The translations under genes and the position numbers were made by a program. Below, piece by piece: positions 37,962-49,155 of a stretch of DNA of 64,000 nucleotides. Every line of letters starts with the position of its first letter. The stretch's first letter is position 1. Source of the stretch: Atrina japonica (Eukaryota; Mollusca; Bivalvia; Pterioida; Pinnidae); assembly GCA_030159075.1 (NCBI GenBank), contig BROG01000295.1, positions 786,887-850,886 of the forward strand. Reading direction: 5' to 3'. Under the pieces are notes generated by a model. That model saw only the letters and a program-made list of their open reading frames with translations, did not search any database and was not told the origin of the DNA.

Positions 37962-40900
37962 GTGCACAAACATACAAAAAACCACACACAGTACATACAA
38001 AACATGTGGACACACACAAACAAAACACATACACAAAATGCACACACACAAACACACATAAAACACAGACAGACACAAACACACAACAAGCAAAACACAA
38101 AATGCACACACACAAAACCCAGACACACACAAACAGACACACACATACACTGACACTCACATGCTTATTAATCTGCAGGATATAGATTCTGTATGTTTTT
38201 ATTCAAAAATAGAAATATTATGTAAATGGACATGTATGTATGATGTATTACAGATAAATTACAGATAATTAAATTTAATGTAAACTTGAAACATTTATGA
38301 AAGGTGTAAACTGTTGCACTGTAGAGATAAGGCCATAATTAAAAAAAAAAATTGTTTGATTTATCCTGACCAGTACTTCTAGAGTATTGTTGGTCTGTTG
38401 TTTGATTTGATCTATCCTGACCAGTACTTTTAGAGGTGGGTTGCTCTGTTATTTGATCTATCCTGACCAGTACATTTAGAGGTGGGTTAATTTGTTTTTT
38501 TTCTATCCTGACCAGGTGGCTCTGTTATTTGATTTGTACATTTAGAGGTGGGTTTTTTATCTATCCTGACCAGTACTTTTAGAGGTGGGTTAATTTTGTT
38601 TTTTTATCTATCTGACCAGGATCTTTAGAGGTGGGTTTGTTATTTGATCTATCCTCAGTACATTTGAGGTGGGTTGCTCCTAGGATCATTTAGAGGTGGG
38701 TTGCTCTGTTATTTGATCTATCCTGCTCTGGGTTAATTTGATCTATCCTGACCAGGATCTTTAGAGGTGGGTTGCTCTGTTATTTGATCTATCCTGACCA
38801 GTACATTTAGAGGTGGATTAATCTGTTTTTTTTATCTATCCTGACCAGGATCTTTAGAGGTGGGTTGCTCTGTTATTTTATCTATCCTGACCAGTTTAGA
38901 GGTGGATTAATCTGTTTTTTTTATCTATCCTGACCAGGATCTTTAGAGGTGGGTTGCTCTGTTATTTTATCTATCCTGACCAGTACACTTAGAGGTGGAT
39001 TAATCTGTTTTTTTTATCTATCCTGACCAGTACACTTAGAGGTGGATTAATCTGTTTTTTTTATCTATCCTGACCAGTACTGTTAGAGGTGGGTTGGTCT
39101 GTTGTTTGATCTATCCTGACCAGTACACTTAGAGGTGGATTAATCTGTTTTTTTTATCTATCCTGTACCTTAGAGGATCCTTACTGTTAGAGGTGGGTTG
39201 GTCTGTTGTTTGATCTATCCTGACCAGTACACTTAGAGGTGGATTAATCTGTTTTGTTTTTTTTACACTTAGAGGTGGATTAATCTGTTTTTTTTATCTA
39301 TCCTGACCAGTACTGTTAGAGGTGGGTTGGTCTGTTGTTTGATCTATCCTGACCAGTACTGTTAGAGGTGGGTTGGTCTGTTGTTTGATCTATCCTGACC
39401 AGTACAGTCTATCCTGAGGTTGTGGGTTGGTCTGTTGTTAGAGGTGATCTGTTGTTTGATCTATCCTGACCAGTACACTTAGAGGTGGGTTGGTCTGTTG
39501 TTTGATCTATCCTGACCAGTACTGTTAGAGGTGGGTTGGTCTGTTGTTTGATCTATCCTGACCAGTACTGTTAGAGGTGGGTTGGTCTGTTGTTTGATCT
39601 ATCCTGACCAGGACCTTTAGAAGTGGGTTGCTCTATAGACTATTTTTTTATTTTTGACTTAAATAGAATTTTTTTTTACAGTAATCTGATGCAGTCTTTC
39701 ACACTTGTATGTATTTGCAGGTTTTGATATATATGAAAGCAATACACAATGAACTAGAACGTCGACGACAACGGAAGTTGTTGAGGGAAAGAGGTAAAAC
39801 TTACAGTGTTAGGTTAAAGGTTATAATAATGCTACAAAACAGAGATTCATGCATATATAGGTATCTCTATAGCTCACACACTGGATTCTCAATCTCTTGT
39901 ATAGTTCGAGCCATTTTTTCTTTCATAAAACTTAACTATATGTATCAAACATTTAAACCTGTGTTCTTGAAAACTCAAAAGTAAATTTTAAGTCCTTATT
40001 TGTAAATTTGTTTGTAATTCACACTTGAATACTCACACTATAATTATCAGTAAATAGATAAGGGTCTAATTTGATCTTACATGGGTGTGTAGAGTGGATG
40101 AGGAGATCTCCACACAAGTGGTTAGAATCGGATTGTCTAATTGAGTGTATCCCAAAGATGAGACTTTCAGATTGAAGTCCCACATTATAAAATTATATTG
40201 TGACATCATATCATGTGTAGCTTGCCTACATACTAGGGTGTGGACAGAAAAAGTTTGGATTGGCAAAATGGTAGATATGTCTGTCTATGTTGGGATAAAA
40301 TACTGTGTTGATCATATGTCACTTTAATAACATCACTGAGATCATTACCAAGGAGAATCAGATACCAACAGATACTGATTTTAGGAAGAAGTGATGAAAT
40401 GATTGTTAATTGATCAGAATTAGTTAAATCTGATTGATAGGGTAGAAACATGTCATAGGATTTGACAGTAACAATTCATCATCATCATCATCATCATCAT
40501 CGTCATTATTATCATTACCATCATAATCGTCAGTATGAGAAATGAAATAATTGTTTTAAATAAATGAAATAGACAGTTAAAAAAATGATACTATAATTTT
40601 TTTCAAAAACAAATTGTGAAGATTGTTTGTGGTTAGAAAATACCTGAAAACCATGAATACAAACATCCTGTAGTTTGTATGATATTTAGGACAGTCACCT
40701 ACATTGGTAATGTTGGTTCAAGTGTCATTTTCCGGAATTTGGGAAAAGCTCAAAGGTTTTTTACGTATCTTCTGATCACAGAGGCATTGGGAGTCACCTG
40801 TATGTGTATTTTAATTACTAAAGTGTTAGAAATTAGCACATGAAAATTAAAACTAAATTTTTTTGGTTTAATCTAACAGCCTCTACACTCCCACCCACCA

Positions 40901-43900
40901 GTGAAACCATATTAGTGGTCTACTAGATTTGTCTGCTTGTAAAAGAGACCCTTTAGGGTAAAACAACAACATGTAAAAGAGATCGTTTAGGGTAAAGGAA
41001 CAACATGTAAAAGAGACCCTTTAGGGTGAAACAACATGTAAAAGAGACCCTTTAGAGTAAAACAACATGTAAAAGAGACCCTTTAGAGTAAAACAACATG
41101 TAAAAGAGACCCTTTAGGGTAAAACAATATGTAAAAGAGACCCTTTAGGGTAAAACAACATGTAAAAGAGACCCTTTAGGGTAAAACAACATGTAAAAGA
41201 GATCCTTTAGGGTAAAACAACATGTAAAAGAGACCCTTTAGGGAGTGTATCCTCATCACAATTGGTACAGACGTATCAACAACCGCCAACGAAAAGGCAA
41301 CTCAACATTTCACTTAGTGAAAAAGAGTAGTTGTAAACAAGACTATTATACCAACAGTAAAATTTGCGGAACGTTGACATTAAACATGGTTTTCAATATC
41401 CCTGTGTCAATAATTTGACATTGAGTAGTTTACCTCTGTATATGAAATCTTCATATGTTGTACACTCCCTGGCATATCGGTTCATTTGTGAAATATAAAC
41501 TCCATATGCAGGTGACTGAGGGATATTACATTACTACTTAAATGTGGAAAATTTACGATGGGAAAGCCGAAATCGTTGTGTTTGTCGTATAGCTTAGTTG
41601 ATAATTTCCCGTCTGTGTCTATATTAAGTAAAATGTCTAAGTATGAAGCTTGTGTGCTTGATTTTGTTGTATAACTTGTAAAAGAGACCCTTTAGAGTAA
41701 AATGTAAAAGAGACCCTCTAGGGTAAAGGAACAACATGTACAAGAGACGCTTTAGGGTAAAACAACATGTAAAAGAGACCCTTTAGGCTAAAATGTAAAA
41801 GAGGCATTTTAGGGTAAAACAACTTGTAAAAGAGACCCTTTAGGGTAAAGGAACAACATGTGGAAGGGGGCATTTAATGTAAAATGTAAAAGAGACCCTT
41901 TAGGGTAAAATGTAAAAGAGACCCTTTAGGGTAAAACAAAAATATGTTAAACATGTTAAATAAATATGTAATAGAAACAGTTTAACAGACATGCAATAAA
42001 AACCTATATAAAATTTTACGGATTTCAGGAATCAGATTACAATTAAGTGACATTTATTTCCTTGTTATAAAATTTCATAATTGGAATGATAACTATTTCA
42101 GAGCAAGAAGACCTTCGTAGAGCTCTTGAAGAGAGTGAGATGGAAAGAGTAAGACAAGAGAGAAAGAATAAAAAGAAAAACAATAAAGGAAATAAGGTTC
42201 CAAAACCAGCTGCGACTGTGCCAACTGAAGAAAAGTCAGGTATGCTCTCTGATCATACATGCCATTTTTTTCGGAGGTCATTCTTGGATTTTTTCTGGGA
42301 CAAATGACATTTTTCTGGGACAAATATCGCAAAATTCTGGGACACTTTTTGGGACACTTTCGAGTTCACTTTTCAGTGGTTATAGATAATAACAAAATTG
42401 TTTTTAATACTTTTCATGATGTTTACCTTGTTTTGTTTAATTACTAGGCCAATTGCATGCCTTTTAATATATATTGTATGAACTTTGCAAATTTATACAC
42501 ATACCAGTTGAATGATACATGATACAAAAATATTTCCATAATTTAAATACCAGTCCAGTCCAGTCTGGTTCGGTTTTTACTACTTCCGGAAGTATGTCTA
42601 GATCTGCTATTACATGTGTTTTGTCACAAAGACCTTGAGGTAAATGCCTTGCATGTTTGACTATAAATAAAATAATAAATATTTGGTTACCCTCAATAAT
42701 TAATACGCCTATAGTCTATTTACCTGTAAAAGTGTCAACTGGTTGATAATTGGTTGTTTGCTTGTTAGTAATTATGAGGAGTTTGAGACTTCAAGTGGGC
42801 AAAATTGTGAAACAGTTGAATCTAGGACAGAAGCAAATTTTACGGGAAAATTGGTGTCCCGGCAAGACATGTTTTAGGAGATCGATTTTCTGGGACATTA
42901 CGTATCCCGCTGGGACGTATGGCATGTATGTCTTATATTTCAGACACACCCCCTCAGTTACTGGCTAGCCAATCCCCCCTCAATTGAAGTTTTTCTGGGG
43001 ATGAAAAACTGAGGAGAAGAATTCATTCACCCCTGTTTGTTCATAAAAGCTTAAGACTTGTGCTACTTAAAGCTCATTCATTAATCAACAGACCTTAAAA
43101 AATATCCTTGCTAAAAACAATTTGTCTAACCGGAGTTAAATAGATAAGATATCAAATCAATTTTTAGAAAAGCACACACAGGGAAAATAAATAGGTTATC
43201 AAATTCTCTTTTTGGCTTGGATTCATAAGGATAAAAATTCTAAGTTATCATACATTTTCCTTTTCTGTTTTTTGATACTTTCAAACAAGGAGGTTGGATA
43301 AGCTGGTGATGATAATAATATGGTGCAGATCTCAGCTCTAACTCATCTCCTGGCTTAAACCTAGATATGTTACTGATCTCAGCCCTTTACTCATCCACTG
43401 GTTTAATCCAAGACCATTTATATGTGACTGATCTCAGCTCTAACTCATCTCCTGGCTTAATCCTAGACCGATTATATAGTTCTGATCACAGCTCAAACTC
43501 ATCTCTCGACTTAATCCTAGACCGATTATATAGTTCTGATCACAGCTCAAACTCATCTCTCGACTTAATCCTAGACCGATTATATAGTTCTGATCACAGC
43601 TCAAACTCATCTCTCGACTTAATCCTAGACCGATTATATAGTTCTGATCACAACTCAAACTCATCTCTGAACTTAATCCTAGACCGATTATATAGTTCTG
43701 ATCACAGCTCAAACTCATCTCTCGACTTAATCCTAGACCGATTATATAGTTCTGATCACAACTCAAACTCATCTCTCAACTTAATCCTAGACCGATTATA
43801 TAGTTCTGATCACAGCTCAAACTCATCTCTCGACTTAATCCTAGACCGATTATATAGTTCTGATCACAACTCAAACTCATCTCTCAACTTAATCCTAGAC

Positions 43901-46900
43901 CGATTATATAGTTCTGATCACAACTCAAACTCATCTCTCAACTTAATCCTAGACTGATTATATAGTTCTGATCACAACTCAAACTCATCTCTCAACTTAA
44001 TCCTAGACTGATTATATAGTTCTGATCACAGCTCAAACTCATCTCTCAACTTAATCCTAGACTGATTATATATGGTACTGATCTCAGCTCTAACTCATCC
44101 CCTGCCTTAATCCTAGACCAATTACTGTATAGTTGTTCACAGGGGAAAAAATCGGATAATCGGCATCCGCTGTCTTAATCCTAGACCATTTATATGGTGC
44201 TGATCTCAGTTCTAAGTCATCTGTTGGCTTAATCCTAGACCAATTATATGGTACTGATTTCAGCTGTTACACATCCACTGGCTAGTTTTTTAATTTCACA
44301 GGGAGAAAATTTCATGTTTTTCTGAAAGGAACTTATTCACAGGTATTAAATTTCACAAAAGGTTGGTTACAAATTGTCTCTCCGATACTTCATAAGCGTA
44401 AGGAATTATAATCACAGGTATTTGATTTCACAGAATAAGTCAGTCTAGTCCATAATGATTAACCCATTTACCCTTAAATACACATTTGGGCTGGTGTTAG
44501 TCATTGATTTCTCAAAGAGTCCAATATTTTCCAGGGGTCAATGTACTATAAAGTCACCTACCCAGTGTCCTTTTTTTCTTTAAGTTGGCTTAGTTTGTAA
44601 TAATTAAGCTATAAAATGACCTACCCCAGGGTAGAGTCCATTTTCTATAAGTTTACTCAGTCCATAATAATTGAGCTATAAAGTGACCTATCCCAGGGTA
44701 GTGTCTTTTTGTACAAGTTCCGAGAAATCAAGATCAGTATTTGAATTTTGTTGTTGTATTTTTTTAGATATTGCCATCCTGGGGATTCATGTAAATAAAC
44801 TAAATATTCTGAAAACATTCTATTTCTCATCTGAAATATCTGCATGGTCTGGTGCAAGCTTCTAATTCATGTAAGCACTTTCTGCATTTGGACATTTACA
44901 TTCTGCTTGCTCACAAGTGCTTGTTGTCACAGATCATTCTAAATTTACTTTGTTATTAACAAAGACAAATGAAGATATAACAACAGCAATACAAACTTGG
45001 AATAAGATGAACAAGAATGTAAAGAAGAAAAAATGGGAATTGGAAAGCATAATAAGAATGTAATAAAATGACATAGACTTTCTCATGTAATGTAGAATCA
45101 GTCAGCAAAATAGTCATGTAAGGAAGATACATAGAATTCTGGTTGACATTCCCCTTCATTTAAGACCATTGTACCCAGTATAACATACATATGTATGATT
45201 TGATATAATTTGTATGTTTTACATCTGTGTACAGATAAACAGACTGTGAATGGTGGAAAACCTCAAGAAAAAGTCAAGATACAAGGTAATGTAGCACCAT
45301 TTTCAGTTGTAATACATAACTTCCAAGATCTTTGGACCACCATTTTAAGCTGTGACTTTCATCAACATGTTATCAAATTTTAGGCATAGACTCGCAAATC
45401 AGTATAGGAATTGAAAGAATTTCTAAAAGCATAGGGTCCGGAAGGGGCTGTCAGACATCTTTTTACACATTATCCATTAGTTAAACAAGTAAAGTCATAT
45501 TAGAATGTCAAACTGGCGTTAAGCTTAACAACCTGAATTTTGGTTTTAAAACTCCAAAATTGTTATAGAATAAAAGAGAAAATCACTCCTAATGATTTTG
45601 AATGTATTTTTCACCTTCTATTATACATGGATATGTAATAATAATATTTAAATATGATATCAGCAGTTCAATGCTCTATCAAATATAAAAAGACAGATAC
45701 CAAAGTATAAATCTTCAAGATGTCCAGGATACATATACAAATATAAAAACCACAGATACCAAAGTATAAATCTACAGGATGTCCAAAATACATGTACAAA
45801 TATAAAAACCACAGATACCAAAGTATAAATCTTCAATATGTCCAGGATACATGTACAAATATAAAACCACAGATACCAAAGTATAAATCTACAGGATGTC
45901 CAGGATACATGTACAAATATTAAAACCACAGATACCAAAGTATAAATCTACAGGATGTCCAGGATACATGTACAAATATAAAAACCACAGATACCAAAGT
46001 ATAAATCTACAGGATGTCCAGGATACATGTACAAATATAAAAACCACAGATACCAAAGTATAAATCCTCAAGATGTCCAAGATGTAATATACAAATCTGG
46101 TGAATATTGGACAAACACGGAAATAAAAGAAGTTGTGCCCTTAGCGGAGAAGTCAGACTTGTGCCCAAGATAGTTCATGAATGCTGTAGTCAGAGAAATC
46201 AACTTGTACCCTTGAAAATTAGTGAAATGAAATGAAGTGCCCACGAAAATGCACTTAAAGCATGGTATATGGGTGATAAGTTAGAGTCAAAGTCATCATC
46301 TAAAATTCCTTTCAGACATTATTTTATCATATGCCTCTACAAAATCTGGGTCACTGTATAATAAATCAGATCAGTACCTATTGTGACGAGGATTGCTTCC
46401 TCACGTATTTCATTTGGACTTGACTGTGGTCTCACAGTGGGTGTGACTGGTCGACAGGGGATGCTTACTCCTCCATGGCACCTGATCCCACCTTTTGGTT
46501 TCCAGAGGTCTGTGTTTGTCCATTTTTACCGGATTTGTATCTGTGTCCTGGACATTCTAAAGGTTTATACTTTGGTATCCAAGATGTTTTATATTTTACT
46601 GACAGAATACCCTCATAAAATGACACCTATATGTAACATTGACTTTTTTAATACAGAAACTTTACTTCTCTTTTTCATCAATACCATCTGTTATCAATGG
46701 TAAAAGAATTACGATTTTGAGTGACAGTATGCCTTTAACATGTTTATTTAATTGTAACTCCAGCATAACTATATATAGGTAATCACATGTATAATATTTG
46801 TTGTTAACTGTTTCACATTTTCATATTTTACAGCCAAAAAGTCCAGTGGTCTGTCCTTGGCTTGGATTTGGTTAAGTCTGCTGATTTTACTTGCAAGTTT

Positions 46901-47183
46901 ATGTGGCAGTAGTTACTTCTGTGAACAAAATGAGAACAATTATATTTGCTCTTCTTATGTGAATCCTGCTGTACAACAGTCATGGAAAGGATATGAACAT
47001 GCTAAAAATACTATAAGCAATATTTATGAAGGCGTGAAAAGTTCAAGAAATAAAAACACCAGTACAGAAGATGAATCATTGCCGAAACAAAAGAAAAATA
47101 CAGATAAACCTATTTCAGAGAAAAATAAAGATTTCACATCAGAAACTGGCAACCAACAGAAGGCAAAACCAAATATGCAATAA
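34409..47183 (+). CDS. LRRC59: Leucine-rich repeat-containing protein 59, seven exons, complete
   Basis: LRRC59 (p34) is a tail-anchored ER and nuclear-envelope protein that binds ribosomes on its cytosolic side and helps import of some proteins. Exons: 34409-34498, 37382-37441, 37613-37876, 39721-39793, 42102-42239, 45235-45285, 46834-47183; 1026 nt, 341 residues (human about 307). Exon 1 reads [18 protein letters not shown] then VPVKEL, almost the vertebrate sequence. Exons 2-3 give four LRRs (about residues 35-115) and the diagnostic [16 protein letters not shown]. Exons 4-5 encode a highly charged Arg/Lys/Glu helix. Exon 7 starts AKKSSG, followed by one hydrophobic segment (about residues 232-251) and a lumenal C-terminus ending TAA. 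A poly(A) signal AATAAA lies at 47195-47200. Splice phases are 0,0,0,1,1,1 and all match. The charged linker is shorter than in vertebrates and the lumenal tail longer. Confidence 0.95.
34637..34855. mobile_element. Fold-back or MITE-like element in LRRC59 intron 1
   Basis: A perfect 16-bp inverted pair, AGTAACTTCGTCACTT at 34639-34654 and AAGTGACGAAGTTACT at 34822-34837, flanks about 167 bp. Related words (TTTTCGACAC, GTGCCGAAAA) recur inside and outside the arms. No target duplication was found. It starts 140 bp downstream of LRRC59 exon 1. Confidence 0.55.
34860..36084. other. LRRC59 intron 1, unremarkable part
   Basis: No exon or clear repeat other than a short (GA) run at 35691-35706. 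Confidence 0.4.
36085..36665. repeat. 46-bp tandem array, about 12 copies
   Basis: The unit is AATAACAACAAACACCATTA then TACATGTATGAAGCAGAACG and TCTATT. Some copies lack the TACATGT part. LRRC59 intron 1. Confidence 0.9.
37165..37338. mobile_element. MITE in LRRC59 intron 1, about 60-bp inverted arms
   Basis: AATAGACCCTTTCACGATAA at the left is mirrored by TTATCGTGAAAGTGTCTATT at the right. The arms continue through TGTAACTTTGAGG and AATGATACAGAT. A core follows with AAACAATCAGTTAC. The right arm ends 43 bp before LRRC59 exon 2. A related element is at 48955-49155. Confidence 0.7.
37888..38160. repeat. (CA)n microsatellite with degenerate continuation
   Basis: A pure (CA)n tract of about 35 units runs to 37958, then degenerate CACAAA/CACACAG sequence to 38160. 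It begins 12 bp after the LRRC59 exon 3 donor. Cysteine/valine- or histidine/threonine-rich frames here are not genes. Confidence 0.95.
38350..39640. repeat. 46-bp tandem array, about 27 irregular copies
   Basis: The unit is GATCTATCCTGACCAGTACT then TTTAGAGGTGGGTTGGTCTG and TTGTTT. Many units have internal deletions or rejoined halves. LRRC59 intron 3, ending 80 bp before exon 4. Confidence 0.9.
39794..40937. other. LRRC59 intron 4, first part
   Basis: Noncoding. It contains an (ATC)n run at 40478-40501 and no other feature that I can support. Confidence 0.4.
40938..41245. repeat. 31-bp tandem array, left half
   Basis: The unit is ATGTAAAAGAGACCCTTTAG then GGTAAAACAAC. About ten copies stop at 41245, where the inverted retroelement fragment begins; the array resumes at 41677. 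Confidence 0.9.
41250..41672 (-). mobile_element. Retroelement fragment, inverted copy inside a 31-bp array
   Basis: Read on the minus strand this shows [20 protein letters not shown], a broken [31 protein letters not shown] and [12 protein letters not shown]. It matches the 3' coding part of 57170-59150 and includes the roughly 30-residue stretch that copy lacks. Frameshifts and stops are present. It splits the ACCCTTTAGGGTAAAACAAC array in LRRC59 intron 4. Confidence 0.75.
41677..41940. repeat. 31-bp tandem array, right half
   Basis: The same unit as 40938-41245, with more deletions and variants (AAGAGGCATTTTAGGG, GTGGAAGGGGGCATTTAATG). The two halves flank the retroelement fragment, so the element inserted into an existing array. 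Confidence 0.85.
43320..44260. repeat. 54-bp tandem array, about 16 copies
   Basis: The unit is AGTTCTGATCACAGCTCAAA then CTCATCTCTCGACTTAATCC and TAGACCGATTATAT, exactly 54 bp in the centre (43440-44070) and diverged at both edges. Because 54 is a multiple of three and the unit lacks stops in some frames, long open frames appear on both strands (196 and 110 codons). These are not taken as genes. LRRC59 intron 5. Confidence 0.95.
45661..46120 (-). repeat. Tandem array derived from the retroelement tail, minus orientation
   Basis: About six copies of a unit near 63 bp contain CAGGATGTCCAGGATACATG and ACCACAGATACCAAAGTATA. Read on the minus strand the unit matches the tail segment TCCTGGACATCCTAATGATT and TTATACTTTGGTATC near 59098 and 46545. 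At 46090-46125 the array joins inverted tail sequence (CTGGTGAATATTGGACAAAC, the reverse of the GTGTTTGCCCATTTTTACCA part). So the array grew from the end of a retroelement copy. Confidence 0.65.
46378..46625 (+). mobile_element. Retroelement 3' tail, solo fragment
   Basis: From ATTGTGACGAGGATTGCTTC through GACAGGGGATGCTTACTCCT to TTATACTTTGGTATCCAAGA the sequence matches 58930-59140. No RT coding part is attached, so it is a 5'-truncated or deleted copy. It lies in LRRC59 intron 6, upstream of exon 7. Confidence 0.75.
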
Positions 47184-48954
47184 TGAACCAAGTGAATAAA
47201 ATATAAATCTGAAAAATTTGGATTTCTGAGATACATGTAGGAAATGATAAATCTGAAAATAAGAATGTTATTAAAAATTGAGAAACTTTAAAAGTTTAAA
47301 AATTAGAAATGAAATTTGCTCACTTTGTAAAATATATACTTTTGAAAAATTTCACATTATTTAAGATCTAAATGTTACCATAGCTTTACAAGGTTGATGT
47401 TTCAATGTTCAAGTGAATGAGCACCATTCACAGAATTTTAAGTAATTCTATTTATGAATAAAAAAATTAACTGAAGTTTAAAATTTGAAATGAAATTACG
47501 AATTGTTATCGTTAAGTATATACTTTTGAGTATTGAAAAATTAAGTTTTAGAAATAAGTATGATTTAACATTTTTAAATCTAATTGTTACCATGGTCATG
47601 TTTCAGTGTTTAAGGTGCTCGCTGCTCATTCAATTTATAAAATATATCATTCACTGTATTATGTATTGCCTCCCCAGTTATTATACACAAGAGAAACAGT
47701 ATCTAAGATACTGTGTGAATTCTTTTAGAATAAAAACCATGTACAGAAAATGTATCTTTCAATCCATCTCGTTAAGGTTTTGTAATAGTTCACCATTCTC
47801 TTACTAATAGTCATAGGTAAGGAACAGAATGTTTGTTTATGGTGTTTAAGATTAACGTACTTGAGTTCAGTTCATCAAATAAATCCCACAAGTTTACACA
47901 GAAATAAAATTTTGACCTTAAACACTATTCTAATGATTAGATGATAATTGATTTTATATAAAATTCTGTTTACCATTTCCAGTTCCAATTATCTATCTCA
48001 AATTTTTTAAAAAGATTCCTGACTGCACTGGTGTCAGTCTTAGCACTGGTATAAATTTTGGCACTTCATCTAAAGCTGTAGATATCTCTAGATAAGTGAA
48101 AAATTCTTGGCCAGATGTAAAATAATAATAAAACAAAATCCAATTACAAATTGATCATTGACTTATTTTAACCAACAAACCCCTAAAAATAATGGACTCT
48201 TCTGTAAATCAATGTCTAAGACCTGTCCGAATGTGCCTTTACTACTAGTTTGGACAGTTTGTGAGACAGCACATCTAAAATAATTTATAACCTCATTAGC
48301 CTTGAGAGATATTATTGTTCAAAGTTGTAATTACTATTAAATTGTTGTTAGTGTTATGTATTTTGTGAAATTTTCCTTCCTTTCCTATGTTATTTAAGTA
48401 TGCAGAATCTTTGTAATAAACATCACACATGGTTACCATGGTTTCCTGGTTCCTTTTTTAGCTCATTGGGACAAAATGTCTGGAGAGTTAATATGGTGTT
48501 GGCAATAATGGCATTCTTATCTCTGGACTGTGGGCTATTTCTTCGGAAATATATGTACTAAATCTTCAATATTTTGAATGCGCAAACCCTGTGATCAGAC
48601 ATTTCAGACGGTACTCTGACCTGTAACCTGTTGACCTAAATAATGACATTTGACCTAGACAAAATTTCAGTATATAAAATGCTGACGCCAGCAAGCTATG
48701 TTGTCTTCAGACAACTCTTGTTTAACTTCAAATTCGGAAATATTTTGTTTATTCCTGGAGTTTGCTAGGTGCAAAAATTTGTTCTAATTTCCTGATAACT
48801 TTTTTGTGTGTACGATTACTATGTTATGTACCAACCAGAAACACAAATACATGCGGACAGGAGTGTGTATTTTTTATACATAGTATTACTCATTGGTGGT
48901 TGTGTAATTTTAATTAATTTTTGGCGAAAATGCATTTAGGTGTGGCCGTTTTAA

Positions 48955-49155
48955 ATAATATATCAATGGATAACTGCAGTTCTGTGACTTTGCCAGTCTT
49001 CCTGTTGCAAAATGATAGAGATACCCGCAAAACATAGACGTTGTTATAGTAACTGATTGTTTCTTGACGTCATTTTCTGGGAATCTGTATCATTTTGCCA
49101 ACTGGAAGACTGGCAAAGTCGCAGGACCACAGTTACTAGTAAAGGGTCTTTAGTG
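48955..49155. mobile_element. MITE related to 37165-37338 by its core
   Basis: The arms AACTGCAGTTCTGTGACTTT and the inverted AAAGTCGCAGGACCACAGTT enclose GCCAGTCTTCC. The core, read on the minus strand, has AATGATACAGATTCCCAGAA and AAACAATCAGTTACTATAAC, nearly the same as the core at 37165-37338. The outer AGACCCTTTA is also shared, but the rest of the arms differ. Confidence 0.65.

Noticed and set aside
37775..38160. Cys/Val-rich and His/Thr-rich frames
   Set aside because: Translations of a (CA)n tract; not proteins.
40938..41940. Telomere-like TTTAGGG words
   Set aside because: TTTAGGG occurs once per 31-bp unit and not in head-to-tail hexamer or heptamer runs, so it is not telomeric sequence.
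43367..43957. 196-codon frame with 18-residue repeats
   Set aside because: Explained by the 54-bp array, whose unit is a multiple of three; also open on the other strand and intronic to LRRC59.
45660..46080. Minus-strand frames with [16 protein letters not shown] repeats
   Set aside because: Translations of the tail-derived tandem array; hydrophobic only because of AT-rich codons.
47490..47807. 105-codon plus-strand frame downstream of LRRC59
   Set aside because: Composition matches flanking AT-rich noncoding DNA; no recognisable motif or splice signals; probably 3' UTR or intergenic sequence.
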